Positions 16,101 to 25,970 are shown, counted from the first letter of the stretch. The stretch: DNA of 35,177 nt from Gammaproteobacteria bacterium (GCA_026197095.1 JAPHTF010000158.1:1-35177), one strand, 5' to 3'. Notes: generated by a model from the letters alone, not told the origin. A program made the numbers and translations.

Positions 16101-16883
16101 TTATGCAATTTTTCGTTGGCTCAGGTAAATGAACAAAGTACCTATTAAAATAAAGGGGAGACTTAACCATTGCCCCATATTGAGACTTAATATTGGTTCA
16201 AATGATTCCTGGGGAATTTTAATAAACTCAATCAAAAATCGTGAACCAAAAATAACGATCATTAATATTCCCATCATAAAACCTGGTTTTAATTTATCAC
16301 CGTATTTTCTGTACAGGAAAAATAATGAAATAAATAATAATAAATAAACCAGCGCTTCATAAAGTTGCGCGGGATGGCGAGGTAAATCGTCTACGCGTGA
16401 GAACACAATCGCCCAGGGCACTGTTGTTGGAGTACCTATAATTTCTGAATTAAAAAAATTACCTGAGCGAATAAAAAATGATCCTAATGAAATCGGTAAT
16501 GTCATGCGATCCAGTATCCAATAAAAACTGACATCTGCTGTTTGTCTTGCATAAACATACATCGCGATTAACATCCCTACTGTGCCGCCATGACTGGCTA
16601 AACCGCCTTCCCAAACTTTAATGATTTCAAAAGGATTTAACAGGTAGTAGACAGGATCATAAAATAAAACATGACCTAAACGTGCGCCAAGCAAAGCCCC
16701 TAACACCATGTACACAAATATCTTATCTAATGAGTTCAGTGGCTTTTTTTCACGAATAAATATCCAGCGCATAATCTGGAAACCTAAAAAAAACCCCGTG
16801 GCAAATAGCAATCCGTACCAGGCAAGGCTGAAACTGCCAAATGAAACTAACACCGGACTTGTATTCCATTCAAAATAGTTCAA
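16101..16883 (-). CDS. lgt: Prolipoprotein diacylglyceryl transferase
   Basis: A 260-residue inner-membrane enzyme that transfers diacylglycerol from phosphatidylglycerol to the lipobox cysteine of prolipoproteins. Visible family motifs: GARLGHVLFYDP (66-77), ASHGG with His98, the Lgt signature FIRSGNFFNSEIIG with Arg139 and Asn142, RHPAQLYEA (169-177) and SRFLIEF with Arg215, which correspond to essential His103, Arg143 and Arg239 of the E. coli enzyme. Length is slightly under the usual 270-290. It lies between the YeeE/YedE gene and the J-domain gene on the same strand, with gaps of 106 and 44 bases. Confidence 0.95.
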   Translation of the reverse strand: MNYFEWNTSPVLVSFGSFSLAWYGLLFATGFFLGFQIMRWIFIREKKPLNSLDKIFVYMVLGALLGARLGHVLFYDPVYYLLNPFEIIKVWEGGLASHGGTVGMLIAMYVYARQTADVSFYWILDRMTLPISLGSFFIRSGNFFNSEIIGTPTTVPWAIVFSRVDDLPRHPAQLYEALVYLLLFISLFFLYRKYGDKLKPGFMMGILMIVIFGSRFLIEFIKIPQESFEPILSLNMGQWLSLPFILIGTLFIYLSQRKIA

Positions 16884-16927
16884 ACATTCAATTCCTTTTT
16901 AACCAGGTACCGGAGCCACTTTAATTT

Positions 16928-17506
16928 TTAATCCAGAAGTAATGCTAAAGCATCATTAATTTTTTGTAATTTATCGCTATCGCCACCGCGATCAGGATGA
17001 TGCTGCATGGCTAATCTGCGGTATTCTTTTTTAATGGTTTTATCATCAACCGGATCTTTTAAACCTAATTCTGCTAATGCGTCTTCTCTATTATCAAATT
17101 TATTAACTTTATTCCAGAATGATGCCAGCATATCGTAAACATCATCCTCAGATGTTTTATCAAGATGCGTAAAGTCCAGATAATACGTTCTTAATTTATC
17201 TTCTTTTTGTATATTGCTTTCACCTTCACTATAGGGAGTCAATTGAATTTTTAATGTATTTATATCTAATAAATAATCTTTGTTATTCAAGAAAATGTCA
17301 CGCAATAAATACAACGCGTGAAACAGAAAAAAATGCACGCGAAAAAGTTCATGGGGCAGGGCAGGCGAAGATAAAAAATCAAAATAGCCAAGTGATTTTA
17401 AATTTTGAATTAAATCATACTCACTTATGCCAGCAGGCTGGTTTTCAAGCTCAACCTGTATAGCTTGAATAAACTCGTCAGGAATAGATGATTTTTTCTT
17501 CTGCAT
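16928..17506 (-). CDS. DnaJ-related protein with C-terminal J domain
   Basis: A 192-residue protein. Residues about 8-135 form an alpha-helical N-terminal region like the 'DNAJ-related' domain of gammaproteobacterial proteins (IPDEFIQAIQVELENQPAG..., ELFRVHFFLFHALYLL). Residues about 140-192 form a C-terminal J domain with the intact HPD triad in YRRLAMQHHPDRGGDS. J domains stimulate the DnaK ATPase. The G/F region and zinc fingers of DnaJ are absent, so this is a specialised class C co-chaperone whose client is unknown. Confidence 0.85.
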   Translation of the reverse strand: MQKKKSSIPDEFIQAIQVELENQPAGISEYDLIQNLKSLGYFDFLSSPALPHELFRVHFFLFHALYLLRDIFLNNKDYLLDINTLKIQLTPYSEGESNIQKEDKLRTYYLDFTHLDKTSEDDVYDMLASFWNKVNKFDNREDALAELGLKDPVDDKTIKKEYRRLAMQHHPDRGGDSDKLQKINDALALLLD

Positions 17507-17517
17507 AATTATTTTTT

Positions 17518-17656
17518 ACCACAGAGGGCACGGAGGTTCACAGAGAAAATAAAATTCAGTAATAAAAACTAAAAAAACGATAATTATAATTTCACTTAAA
17601 TATTTGAATTAAATAAAAAAACATAAACCTCAGTGAACCTCCGTGTCCTCCGTGGT
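17518..17656. repeat. Inverted-repeat element, family 1 copy A (CACAGAGG...CCTCCGTG type)
   Basis: Left arm 17518-17545 starts ACCACAGAGGGCACGGAGG. Right arm 17629-17656 is its near-complement, ending CCTCCGTGTCCTCCGTGGT. About 80 AT-rich bases separate the arms. A related but shorter element lies at 34054-34127. This resembles dispersed non-coding hairpin repeats found in many bacterial genomes. It sits between metH and the J-domain gene, both on the minus strand. Confidence 0.88.
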
Positions 17657-17708
17657 TTAATTTTTATATCTTCTTATATTATTTTCGCACACTGTCAACA
17701 ATTGATAC

Positions 17709-20700
17709 TCACGCATCATAACCAATATTCGGTGCCAGCCAACGTTCAGCCTCAGCTAAAGACATACCTTTACGCTTGGCATAATCTTCAACCTGATCTT
17801 TATTAATTTTTCCGACACCAAAATAACTTGAGTCAGGATGACTGAAGTACCAGCCACTCACAGATGCAGCAGGCCACATGGCATAACTCTCGGTTAAAGT
17901 CACACCTGCATTTTTTTCTGCATCAAGTAATTCCCATAACAATGGTTTTTCAGTGTGATCCGGGCAAGCGGGATAACCTGGGGCCGGACGAATACTCGAA
18001 TAATCTTCTTTAATTAATTTCTGATTATCAAAACCTTTTTCTATTCCATTACATGGCGTCCAGCTTGATTTTCTAGCAGAGCCATTTTCATATCCCCAAT
18101 TAACATGCCGAATACGATCATGCATATGTTCTGCAAAGGCTTCTGCTAAACGATCCGCCAATGCCTTTAACATAATAGAGCGATAGTCGTCATGTTCTTT
18201 TTCAAAACGTTTTACATGTTCATCAATACCGATACCCGCAGTCACAACGAAAGCACCAATATAGTCTTCTTTACCACTGCCTTTTGGGGCTACAAAATCA
18301 GATAAACAACGATTTGGTTTTCCTGGCGGACGTTCAGTTTGCTGACGTAAATGGTTAAGTGTCAGCTTAACCTCATCACGTGAATTATCCGTGTAGACTT
18401 CGATACCATCCTCAACACTATTGGCCGGGAACAAACCCACAACGGCACGTGCTTTTAACCAGCGCTCATCTAAAATCTGCGCCAGCATTTCTTGTGCATC
18501 TGCAAAAAGTTTTTTAGCCTCGACGCCTTTTTCGTCATCATCTAAAATTTTTGGATATGAGCCTTTTAATTCCCAGGTATGGAAGAAAGGTGTCCAGTCA
18601 ATGTAAGGCACTAAAAACTCAAGTGGCATATCATCAAAAATCTGAATCCCTGGATCTTTTGGTACGGGCGGTTTATAACTATCCCAATCAATTTTTGATT
18701 TATTTGCGCGTGCTTGCTCTATAGTTAACCATTTAATTTGCGCACGACGACCTGCATAAGCTTCACGCACTTTTTCATAGTCGGCGCGAGTCTCCTGTAT
18801 AAATGCATCTTTAAATTCTTTGCTAATGAGTTTTTGTGCCACACCTACTGCACGTGAAGCATCTTTTACCCACAATGTAGCTCCATGATAATTCTGTTCT
18901 ATTTTAACTGCCGTATGTGCTTTTGATGTTGTTGCACCACCAATCAGAATTGGAAGATCAAAACCAAGACGTTCCATTTCTTTCGCAATATGTACCATTT
19001 CATCCAGTGATGGCGTAATCAAACCTGATAAACCGATAATATCAACATTCTCTTCTTTGGCTTTTGCCAGGATTTCATTCGCCGGTACCATGACGCCGAT
19101 ATCAATGACTTCAAAGTTATTACACTGCAATACAACGCCGACAATGTTTTTACCTATGTCATGTACGTCACCTTTAACTGTTGCCATCAGGATCTTGCCG
19201 TTACTTTTTGAGACCCCGTCTTTCTCTGCTTCAATGAACGGTAATAAGTAAGCTACCGCTTTTTTCATCACACGTGCAGATTTAACCACTTGCGGTAAGA
19301 ACATTTTGCCATCGCCAAACAAGTCGCCAACAACATTCATGCCGTCCATCAATGGACCTTCGATGACTTCAATAGGCTGAGCAAAGGCGTGCCGCGCTTC
19401 TTCGGTATCTTCTTCAACATATGTATCAATGCCTTTTACTAAAGCATGTTCAATTCGTTTTACAACAGGAAGTTGACGCCATTCCAGCCCTTCATCTTTT
19501 TTACCTGCACTGCCATCGCCTTTATATTTATCCGCAATATCAAGCAAACGTTCTGTTGCATCATCACGGCGATTGAGCACAACATCTTCAACACATTCAC
19601 GCAGTTCTTCAGGCAAATCATCATAAACAGCAAGCTGACCTGCATTTACAATACCCATGTCCATGCCTGCTTTAATGGCGTGATAGAGGAACACGGCATG
19701 AATCGCTTCACGCACGGGATCATTACCACGGAATGAGAACGAAACATTTGAGACACCACCGCTGATCATTGCGTGCGGTAATGTTTTTTTGATTTCACGA
19801 GTTGCTTCGATAAAATCAACACCGTATGTATTATGTTCTTCAATACCTGTTGCGACTGCAAAAATATTCGGATCAAAAATAATATCTTCTGGCGGGAAGT
19901 TCACTTTTTCAGTTAATACTTTATAAGCACGGGTACAAATTTCTATCTTACGTTCTTTAGTATCTGCCTGACCTTCTTCATCAAAGGCCATCACAATAAT
20001 TGCAGCACCATAGCGACGACAAAGCCTGGCTTGTTTAATAAAGTTTTCTTCACCTTCTTTTAGCGAGATGGAGTTAACAATACCTTTACCCTGAATACAC
20101 TTTAAACCTTCTTCGATAATTGGCCACTTGGATGAATCAACCATCACGGGTACACGAGAAATATCAGGCTCTGAAGCAATAAGGTTTAAAAATGTTTTCA
20201 TTGCATGCTCGCCATCAAGCATGCCTTCATCCATATTCACATCGATGATCTGAGCACCATTTTCAACCTGCTCACGCGCAACACTTAAGGCTTCATCATA
20301 TTCTTCTTCCAATATCAGCCGTTTGAATTTTGCTGAACCGGTAACATTGGTGCGTTCACCCACATTCACAAACAAGGAATCATCTTTTATATTGCAGGGC
20401 TCTAGTCCACTTAAGCGACATTCAATCGCGACTTCGGGCGGGACACGTGGGGGATATTTGCTCACCGCATCTGCAATCGCTTTGATATGTGCAGGGCTGG
20501 TACCACAACAACCACCAACAATATTCAGGAAACCATTTTTGGCCCAGTCAGCAATTTCTTCTGCCAGCATTTCTGGTGTTTCATCAAAACCACCAAAGGC
20601 ATTAGGTAAACCGGCATTAGGGTGAACATTGATACAGCAGTTTGCGATACCGGCCATTTCTTCAACATGTGGGCGTAAATCTTTTGCACCCATGGCACAG

Positions 20701-21425
20701 TTAAAGCCAAAACTAATCGGTTTAATATGACGTAAGGAATTCCAGAAAGCTTCGGGTGTTTGACCGGTAAGAATACGGCCACTTGCATCTGTAATGGTGC
20801 CGGAGATCATAACGGGCAGGACATTTCCGGTCTCTTCAAAGTATTCATCAATCGCAAAAAGTGCCGCTTTGGCATTCAAGGTATCAAAAATCGTTTCTAC
20901 TAAAATGATATCAATACCGCCTTCAATCAAACCTCTTAATGAATTGTCATAAGCAACGCGCAGTTGATCAAAGGTAACATCACGCGCACCAGGATTATTG
21001 ACATCTTTAGACATAGACGCGGTGACAGGCATTGGACCGAGAACACCGGCGACAAATCGTGGCTTGTCGACTGTCGCAAAGGCATCACATGCTTCACGTG
21101 CGACTTTGGCTGCTGCAACATTAAGCTCATATACCAATTCTTCGGCTTCCATACCGTAATCTGCCATACCGTAATGATTGGCATTAAAGGTATTGGTTTC
21201 AATAATATCGGCACCGGCTTCTAAATAAGCAGCATGAATTGCCTTGATAATCTGCGGCTGGGTAATGGAAAGTAAATCATTATTACCTTTTAGATCCGAG
21301 CTCCAATCTTTAAACCGTTCACCACGATAATCCGTTTCTTCGAGCTCATAGGTTTGAATCATCGTACCCATGGCACCATCTAGAATAAGAATGCGTTCTT
21401 TAAGAATTTGTTTAATATCAGTCAT
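17709..21425 (-). CDS. metH: Cobalamin-dependent methionine synthase
   Basis: A 1238-residue enzyme (E. coli MetH has 1227) that methylates homocysteine using methyl-tetrahydrofolate through methylcobalamin. All four modules are present. The homocysteine domain (1-325) has zinc ligands Cys243, Cys306 and Cys307 ([17 protein letters not shown]). The folate domain (about 350-640) contains [13 protein letters not shown]. The cap and B12 domains (about 650-890) have the DVHDIG motif with axial His755. The C-terminal SAM-binding reactivation domain has [15 protein letters not shown] and ends in [18 protein letters not shown]. No frameshift was seen. A cobalamin riboswitch was looked for in the 147-base upstream gap and not found, but palindromes are present there (21457-21490). 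The flavodoxin or reductase partner is not in this window. Confidence 0.98.
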   Translation of the reverse strand: MTDIKQILKERILILDGAMGTMIQTYELEETDYRGERFKDWSSDLKGNNDLLSITQPQIIKAIHAAYLEAGADIIETNTFNANHYGMADYGMEAEELVYELNVAAAKVAREACDAFATVDKPRFVAGVLGPMPVTASMSKDVNNPGARDVTFDQLRVAYDNSLRGLIEGGIDIILVETIFDTLNAKAALFAIDEYFEETGNVLPVMISGTITDASGRILTGQTPEAFWNSLRHIKPISFGFNCAMGAKDLRPHVEEMAGIANCCINVHPNAGLPNAFGGFDETPEMLAEEIADWAKNGFLNIVGGCCGTSPAHIKAIADAVSKYPPRVPPEVAIECRLSGLEPCNIKDDSLFVNVGERTNVTGSAKFKRLILEEEYDEALSVAREQVENGAQIIDVNMDEGMLDGEHAMKTFLNLIASEPDISRVPVMVDSSKWPIIEEGLKCIQGKGIVNSISLKEGEENFIKQARLCRRYGAAIIVMAFDEEGQADTKERKIEICTRAYKVLTEKVNFPPEDIIFDPNIFAVATGIEEHNTYGVDFIEATREIKKTLPHAMISGGVSNVSFSFRGNDPVREAIHAVFLYHAIKAGMDMGIVNAGQLAVYDDLPEELRECVEDVVLNRRDDATERLLDIADKYKGDGSAGKKDEGLEWRQLPVVKRIEHALVKGIDTYVEEDTEEARHAFAQPIEVIEGPLMDGMNVVGDLFGDGKMFLPQVVKSARVMKKAVAYLLPFIEAEKDGVSKSNGKILMATVKGDVHDIGKNIVGVVLQCNNFEVIDIGVMVPANEILAKAKEENVDIIGLSGLITPSLDEMVHIAKEMERLGFDLPILIGGATTSKAHTAVKIEQNYHGATLWVKDASRAVGVAQKLISKEFKDAFIQETRADYEKVREAYAGRRAQIKWLTIEQARANKSKIDWDSYKPPVPKDPGIQIFDDMPLEFLVPYIDWTPFFHTWELKGSYPKILDDDEKGVEAKKLFADAQEMLAQILDERWLKARAVVGLFPANSVEDGIEVYTDNSRDEVKLTLNHLRQQTERPPGKPNRCLSDFVAPKGSGKEDYIGAFVVTAGIGIDEHVKRFEKEHDDYRSIMLKALADRLAEAFAEHMHDRIRHVNWGYENGSARKSSWTPCNGIEKGFDNQKLIKEDYSSIRPAPGYPACPDHTEKPLLWELLDAEKNAGVTLTESYAMWPAASVSGWYFSHPDSSYFGVGKINKDQVEDYAKRKGMSLAEAERWLAPNIGYDA

Positions 21426-21456
21426 GTTGGGTTCTTTACATTAATTAAAATACGTG

Positions 21457-21490
21457 GAGATATCTCTAAATCAAAAAAGTGATGATTTAG
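21457..21490 (-). promoter_or_regulatory. Palindromes upstream of metH (possible operator or leader hairpin)
   Basis: GAGATATCTC at 21457-21466 is a perfect 10-base palindrome. It abuts a perfect 8-base inverted repeat, CTAAATCA (21466-21473) and TGATTTAG (21483-21490). They lie about 30-65 bases before the metH start codon, where a repressor site or 5' leader hairpin would be expected. They do not match the MetJ box or the classical MetR site. Confidence 0.35.
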
Positions 21491-21572
21491 TATATATAAG
21501 AATAAAAACGGGGTGAATAATAACAGATTATTTTCAATCAGGCTGCATTGATAGGTGCTGTTTTAGAGTGGA

Positions 21573-22682
21573 TTAGGCATTTACATGTGTCGATGAAATA
21601 TAAAAACCCCTGCGTTGTTTTGTTTTAGCTTTCGCTTTATACATTTCATTATCCGCGGCGGTTAATATTTTTTCATGATCAATAAATACATCCGGGCCAA
21701 TCCCTGCCATCCCCATACTAAAACTCACACCGCACATTTCCGGAATTTTAAAATTCTTAATCAACCGTTTTGCAAAAGTATCCGCTTCTTCTAAAGTGGT
21801 ACGTGGAAGAATAAGTGCGAATTCGTCCCCCCCATAGCGACAGGGAAGATCGCCGTCACGCATGCTCTTTTTAATAACATTACCTGTAGTAATTAATACC
21901 TCGTCACCTTCCTGGTGGCCCTTCTTATCATTAATCGCCTTAAATCCATTTAAATCCAGATAACAAAGCACCATCGATTCGCGGTAGCGCTCCGCATTTG
22001 ATATTTCTCGCCGTAAATAATCAAAAAATGCGCGTTGGTTATATAAGCCCGTTAACATATCTCGCATCGAAAGCTCTTCTAGTTCTTTTGTTCTGTCTTC
22101 TACCTTTTTTTCTAACGAGTTTGCATATTTTTTAACTTCTTTTCGTGCGGCTTCAACCTGGTTAACCAGGCCTGAATAATACGTCTCCAAGACAAATTGA
22201 ATATCGAACATAATGATTTTATTAATCGCCTGACGTAAAGCAAACATATCCATAAAATCACTATTGCCCATTTCATACATGGCGACAGTATTGTGGATGT
22301 TTAGCTGCAGTTGATAAACAGCCGCTAAATAAAGATCGGTTGATACGCCGATACGTTGATGGACCAAGCCAATCCTTAAACGTTTGCTGACATAATCAAT
22401 ATCATAGTGGCCATCAAATAACTCAAGTACATATCGATTCATTGCACTACTCAAACGGCGCATGGATTCAGCATCACCAATGATTGCAGAAACCTCCGGG
22501 TATCGTGTTAAAAAATCATAAAAATTCTTAACGATACCATCACAATGTTTAGCAATAACGGGTTTATACGCTAATAATATTTCCTCATCTTTTTCAGTGA
22601 AGTTTAAAAAACTTTTACGCCTTTCAATTTCGTGCTTAGAAATATTAAGTTGTTCAGCTAATGTTTGACTTAAATTGTGCAT
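21573..22682 (-). CDS. Globin-coupled sensor diguanylate cyclase
   Basis: A 369-residue soluble protein. Residues about 10-165 are a sensor globin with proximal histidine His108 in RIGLVHQRIGVSTDLYLAA and a distal-side Tyr in NFYDFLTRYPE (Tyr55). Residues about 170-202 are a linker coiled coil. Residues about 205-365 are a GGDEF domain with an intact GGDEF active site (284-288) and an RxxD inhibitory site (Arg275-Asp278) five residues before it. It should bind haem and oxygen and make cyclic di-GMP accordingly, like DgcO/DosC. It is shorter than E. coli DgcO (about 460) because it lacks the middle domain. An 80-base gap separates it from the upstream membrane-protein gene. Confidence 0.93.
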   Translation of the reverse strand: MHNLSQTLAEQLNISKHEIERRKSFLNFTEKDEEILLAYKPVIAKHCDGIVKNFYDFLTRYPEVSAIIGDAESMRRLSSAMNRYVLELFDGHYDIDYVSKRLRIGLVHQRIGVSTDLYLAAVYQLQLNIHNTVAMYEMGNSDFMDMFALRQAINKIIMFDIQFVLETYYSGLVNQVEAARKEVKKYANSLEKKVEDRTKELEELSMRDMLTGLYNQRAFFDYLRREISNAERYRESMVLCYLDLNGFKAINDKKGHQEGDEVLITTGNVIKKSMRDGDLPCRYGGDEFALILPRTTLEEADTFAKRLIKNFKIPEMCGVSFSMGMAGIGPDVFIDHEKILTAADNEMYKAKAKTKQRRGFYISSTHVNA

Positions 22683-22762
22683 AAAATTCCGGTAAATACT
22701 GCGATATAACTTTTATCGACCAGATCACAGCATAACTTAAGTAATTGTGTATGCTGCACTAT

Positions 22763-23191
22763 CTATATAAGCAGCACTTTTATTGCATATAGAAACAACT
22801 GAATAATCAGCACCACAGAAATAATAATAATTAACACGCCGAACATTTTTGCGTGTTTTCCTTTAATGACAACAACAGTAAAAGGAAAGCGTGTTTTACC
22901 TGATAGCAACACAGGAGGAAGTTTTGACGATGCCAGCACCCGGAAACCAAACCAACTGGCATAAAAAGCCGGAATTAAGCCAATAACAGTATAAATTATC
23001 GTGCTCGCTATTAACTTTACTTTATTAATATACTCAATAAGAAAAGGGGTGCTTTGTCCATATATCATAAGCAAAACAAAATCGATAACAGGTTCAACTG
23101 AAATAATTAGAAGTAAAAAGGATGCAATAATAAGATAAAGATTAAGACGTAAGGATTTATCGCCTTCAATAATTTCAACCGGTTTTCTCAT
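22763..23191 (-). CDS. Small membrane protein of unknown function
   Basis: A 142-residue protein with three predicted membrane segments (about 17-42, 60-82 and 115-141). A cytoplasmic-like N-terminus (MRKPVEIIEGDKS) and a basic loop (KGKHAK) before the last segment are also visible. I recognise no family. It starts 27 bases after the rhodanese gene ends and may be co-transcribed with it. Confidence 0.65.
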   Translation of the reverse strand: MRKPVEIIEGDKSLRLNLYLIIASFLLLIISVEPVIDFVLLMIYGQSTPFLIEYINKVKLIASTIIYTVIGLIPAFYASWFGFRVLASSKLPPVLLSGKTRFPFTVVVIKGKHAKMFGVLIIIISVVLIIQLFLYAIKVLLI

Positions 23192-23218
23192 GCAAAATAA
23201 CTGTTCCTGACACTCTCG

Positions 23219-23644
23219 TTAGCACTGATTCCAGGGTAACCCTTCAAATCGCCAGCCCGCTAATGTACTGCGATGATGATTCTCATCAAGCTCACCTTCA
23301 AAGCCGTCTTCAATATTATAAACATCATGAAAACCCTCTTTTAATAGCAATTTCCCTGCTTCTAATGAACGCTTGCCACTACGACAGATTAAAAGGATAG
23401 GGACATTATGCCCGCCACTATCATGCTCTAATCCACCCAATATTAATTTACGCACATCGGATGCAAAATTTGGGTTAACCACCCAGTCCGGCTCATCTAT
23501 CCAGGGGATACTAATGGCATCCATTGGGTGGCCGATGAATAAGAACTCCATATTAGAACGCACGTCGATTAACAATGCTCGCGGATCACTTTTAATGAGC
23601 TCATATGACGCTGTGGGTGAAATCGTTTTTACACTATTATTCAT
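23219..23644 (-). CDS. Single-domain rhodanese-like sulfurtransferase
   Basis: A 141-residue protein with the rhodanese fold pattern: LIDVRSNMEFLFIGHPMDAISIPW at the N-terminus, shortened here, and the active-site loop CRSGKRS (87-93) with catalytic Cys87. The segment after it, AGKLLLKEGFHDVYNIEDGFEGE, is typical of PspE/GlpE-like single-domain members. The enzyme moves a sulfane sulfur as a cysteine persulfide. The 116-base gap to the TtcA-like gene makes these two divergent genes, one carrying sulfur and one using it for tRNA thiolation; a functional link is possible but unproved. Confidence 0.88.
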   Translation of the reverse strand: MNNSVKTISPTASYELIKSDPRALLIDVRSNMEFLFIGHPMDAISIPWIDEPDWVVNPNFASDVRKLILGGLEHDSGGHNVPILLICRSGKRSLEAGKLLLKEGFHDVYNIEDGFEGELDENHHRSTLAGWRFEGLPWNQC

Positions 23645-23759
23645 CTTATCTATTCCTTTATCAGCCCCATCTTTTAATTAAAGATGCTGTCTAATCATTT
23701 ATACTCTAAATTTATAGTGCGGATCAGAATATTCTTCAAATTATCGTAGCAAGCAACTC

Positions 23760-24506
23760 ATGACAAAAAAACAAAACATCATAAAAATGCCAAAAACTCT
23801 AATGCGCCCCATTGGCCAGGCTGTTGCTGAATTTGAAATGATTAAAGAAGGTGACCGGGTATTGCTGGGACTATCGGGAGGCAAGGATTCATTAACCTTA
23901 TTACATGCACTTCGTCACCTGCAGCGCCACGCCCCCATTCAGTTTTCAATTGCTGCACTCACCGTGGACCCTGAAATCGAAGGTTTTGATCCCTCTGTGC
24001 TCAAAAATTATTTAGCTGAGTTAGAGATTCCCTATTTTTATGAAAGTCACGACATCACCAAACAAGCCGAAGAACAAATGAAAAATGATTCATTTTGCTC
24101 TTTTTGCTCGCGCATGAAGCGCGGCATTATGTATTCCACCGCCCGACGAGAAGACTACAATGTGCTCGCTTTAGGACAACATTTAGATGATTTGGCCGAG
24201 AGTTTTTTAATGTCTGCCTTTCGTGGTGGGCAATTGCGGACAATGAAGGCTAATTACATGAATCAAGATGAAGATATTCGAATAATCCGCCCAATGATCT
24301 ATGTTAGAGAGCGTCAAACTACTGAATTTGCTAAAGAAGTTGTACTACCCGTCATTCCTGATTCTTGCCCTGCATGTTACTCCATGCCAACAGAACGCGA
24401 GCACATGAAGCAACTGCTCGCACAAGAAGAAACCCACAACACTGGGTTATTTAAGAGCTTAAAGACCGCATTATCTCCACTTTACTCGGTTGATGACGCC
24501 AGTTAG
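23760..24506 (+). CDS. TtcA-family tRNA 2-thiocytidine synthetase-like protein
   Basis: A 248-residue PP-loop ATPase. The adenylation P-loop SGGKDS lies near residues 38-43. Iron-sulfur-type cysteines are Cys113-x2-Cys116 (FCSFCSRMKRG) and Cys203-x2-Cys206 (SCPACYSMPTE), in the same relative places as the cysteines holding the 4Fe-4S cluster in TtcA. TtcA thiolates C32 of certain tRNAs. Length is below the E. coli protein (311), with shorter N- and C-terminal parts, and the LGQHLDDLAESFLM segment departs from the canonical LGHHRDD. It may be a TtcA paralogue of the same family rather than TtcA itself. Confidence 0.82.
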   Translation: MTKKQNIIKMPKTLMRPIGQAVAEFEMIKEGDRVLLGLSGGKDSLTLLHALRHLQRHAPIQFSIAALTVDPEIEGFDPSVLKNYLAELEIPYFYESHDITKQAEEQMKNDSFCSFCSRMKRGIMYSTARREDYNVLALGQHLDDLAESFLMSAFRGGQLRTMKANYMNQDEDIRIIRPMIYVRERQTTEFAKEVVLPVIPDSCPACYSMPTEREHMKQLLAQEETHNTGLFKSLKTALSPLYSVDDAS

Positions 24507-24647
24507 CAGTCACTATTAGCCACATACCTTGTTAAATTATCATCTTTCTGATTTCGTTTATTAAAAATCGAAAATATAGAGATCAATAACCAATAGTTAC
24601 GCAAAATCAGCATCAAGTGGGATTTATATTATTCATTGTTAAAATTG

Positions 24648-24663
24648 TGTGAACTGGTTCACA
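24648..24663 (+). promoter_or_regulatory. CRP/FNR-superfamily-type operator
   Basis: TGTGAACTGGTTCACA is a perfect match to the CRP half-sites (TGTGA-N6-TCACA), with 7-base complementary arms. A -10-like TATTCT at 24681-24686 would place the site about 38 bases upstream of transcription start, close to a class II activator position. The likely target is the small gene starting at 24774. Confidence 0.6.
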
Positions 24664-24704
24664 AACACTTAAAAGCTCGCTATTCTTGATAGTAGCAAGT
24701 GTTG

Positions 24705-24740
24705 TCATTCGAACTTGTTGGTTCTTTTAAACGCGAATGA
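24705..24740 (+). promoter_or_regulatory. 5' leader hairpin upstream of the 58-residue gene
   Basis: TCATTCG (24705-24711) pairs perfectly with CGAATGA (24734-24740) around a 22-base loop. Further complementarity outside the stem (AGTG with CACT) can extend it. It lies between the candidate promoter and the ribosome site, so it could affect translation or mRNA stability. Confidence 0.35.
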
Positions 24741-24773
24741 TGAGAGCACTGACAAGTGCCCAGGAGATGTACC

Positions 24774-24950
24774 ATGACTTTTGATACAACAATGATTCAA
24801 CCATGTGGTGAAGGTTGGTGCGTAAAAACACCTGTTGGAATGGAAGGCCCGCTTGAATCTGCTGATGATGCAGCCAATTATGCCGTTCTTCTAAACAGGG
24901 TGAATGCTGCTCGTACTGAACTGGTTTGTCAGGAAGCTGAATGCAACTAG
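24774..24950 (+). CDS. Conserved-looking 58-residue protein, function unknown
   Basis: ATG 24774 is chosen over an in-frame GTG at 24756 because AGGAG (24762-24766) lies 7 bases before it. The product has 58 residues, with no signal peptide or membrane segment. It reads like a compact domain: a GWCVKTPVGMEGPLES strand region, a helix DDAANYAVLLNRVNAARTEL, and three Cys residues outside the initial region (GEGWC, LVCQ, AEC at the end) plus one near the start (QPCG). I do not recognise the family. The strong ribosome site and upstream CRP-type palindrome argue that it is a real, regulated gene. Confidence 0.75.
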   Translation: MTFDTTMIQPCGEGWCVKTPVGMEGPLESADDAANYAVLLNRVNAARTELVCQEAECN

Positions 24951-24966
24951 TGAGTTTTGTTATTAT

Positions 24967-25914
24967 TCAGTGTTGATAAGGTGATGGGGCGCCATCAGGG
25001 CGCGTCTGAAACAACCTGAGTGACCACATATATTGGGCTGGAGCCTTTAAGATCAGTTGCTCCAGAATGTGATTCATTCTCTTCATATTTTCCACTTCGT
25101 CTTTTCCCGGAAAGCCTTCTAGCGGTTCCTTAACTTCAAGCGTATAACACCCCGTTTCTTCATCGAGTGTCGTCACGGCGGGAAGCACGGTTGCATTCGT
25201 CATTTTTGTCATCGGTGCCAACGCGGTGAGTGTTGCGGTTTCGACGCCAAAGAAGGGCACAAACTTTGTTTTTGCCTTTTCACCTAAATCTTCATCGGGC
25301 AAATAATAAAAAACACTATTTTGTTTAATTTCGCGTATAACCGGCCGAATACCTTTTTCGCGTAAATAGAGTTTAGCCTGTCCTTCAAATCGCATACGGC
25401 CTCGGGCAATTAGCCACTCAAATACTTTATTTCTTGCAGGTTTTATTAAACCAACTGTTTTAACCTTTTTTGTTAACGCCAAAGCACCATACTCTAGTGC
25501 CAGCATATGGCAGGTTAATAAAATAATTGGCTTGTTTTGTTGCCGGCATGATTCTATATATTCCAGCCCTTTAAAATTTATACGCTTATCTAGTGTTTTT
25601 TGTTTTGACCAGAGTAACAACGGGTAATCCAACAAAATGAAAATGGCGTTCGTGGTAAAGTGCAGCGCCATTTGCTGGCGTGCCTGCCGTGTCATACCTG
25701 GAAATGCGAGTGATAAATTTGTATCAACAATATTGCGCCGCTTGGCATTATGTAAATAAATCTGACGACCTAGTAAGTGACTCAAATTACGTTTGATTTT
25801 AAAAGGCAAAAAATTCAATAACCACAGTAATAACAGACCTAACCAGGTCATCCAGTAATGCGGAAGAAGAAAATGCCAGTCAAATTTTGGCAGGTAATGA
25901 TCAATCTGTTTCAT
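24967..25914 (-). CDS. LpxL/HtrB-family lipid A acyltransferase-like protein
   Basis: A 315-residue protein with an N-terminal membrane anchor (about 22-37) and the LpxL/LpxM fold. It has the catalytic HX4E motif, His136 to Glu141 in TCHMLALEYG, the YYLPDEDLG segment (family YxxDQxxG-like), FVPFFG and a terminal YMWSLRLF. The family adds a secondary acyl chain to lipid A at the cytoplasmic face of the inner membrane; here the exact acyl chain and position are unknown. It ends 16 bases from the end of the convergent small gene and follows the fructosamine-kinase-like gene by 56 bases on the same strand. Confidence 0.88.
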   Translation of the reverse strand: MKQIDHYLPKFDWHFLLPHYWMTWLGLLLLWLLNFLPFKIKRNLSHLLGRQIYLHNAKRRNIVDTNLSLAFPGMTRQARQQMALHFTTNAIFILLDYPLLLWSKQKTLDKRINFKGLEYIESCRQQNKPIILLTCHMLALEYGALALTKKVKTVGLIKPARNKVFEWLIARGRMRFEGQAKLYLREKGIRPVIREIKQNSVFYYLPDEDLGEKAKTKFVPFFGVETATLTALAPMTKMTNATVLPAVTTLDEETGCYTLEVKEPLEGFPGKDEVENMKRMNHILEQLILKAPAQYMWSLRLFQTRPDGAPSPYQH

Positions 25915-25970
25915 TCACACCATCATAATGAATCAACAGAATAAACCAAAGATTCTTTTACATTATTTAA

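Noticed and set aside
21426-21572. Cobalamin or SAH riboswitch before metH
   Set aside because: The gap is 147 bases and no conserved B12-box or SAH core was recognised.
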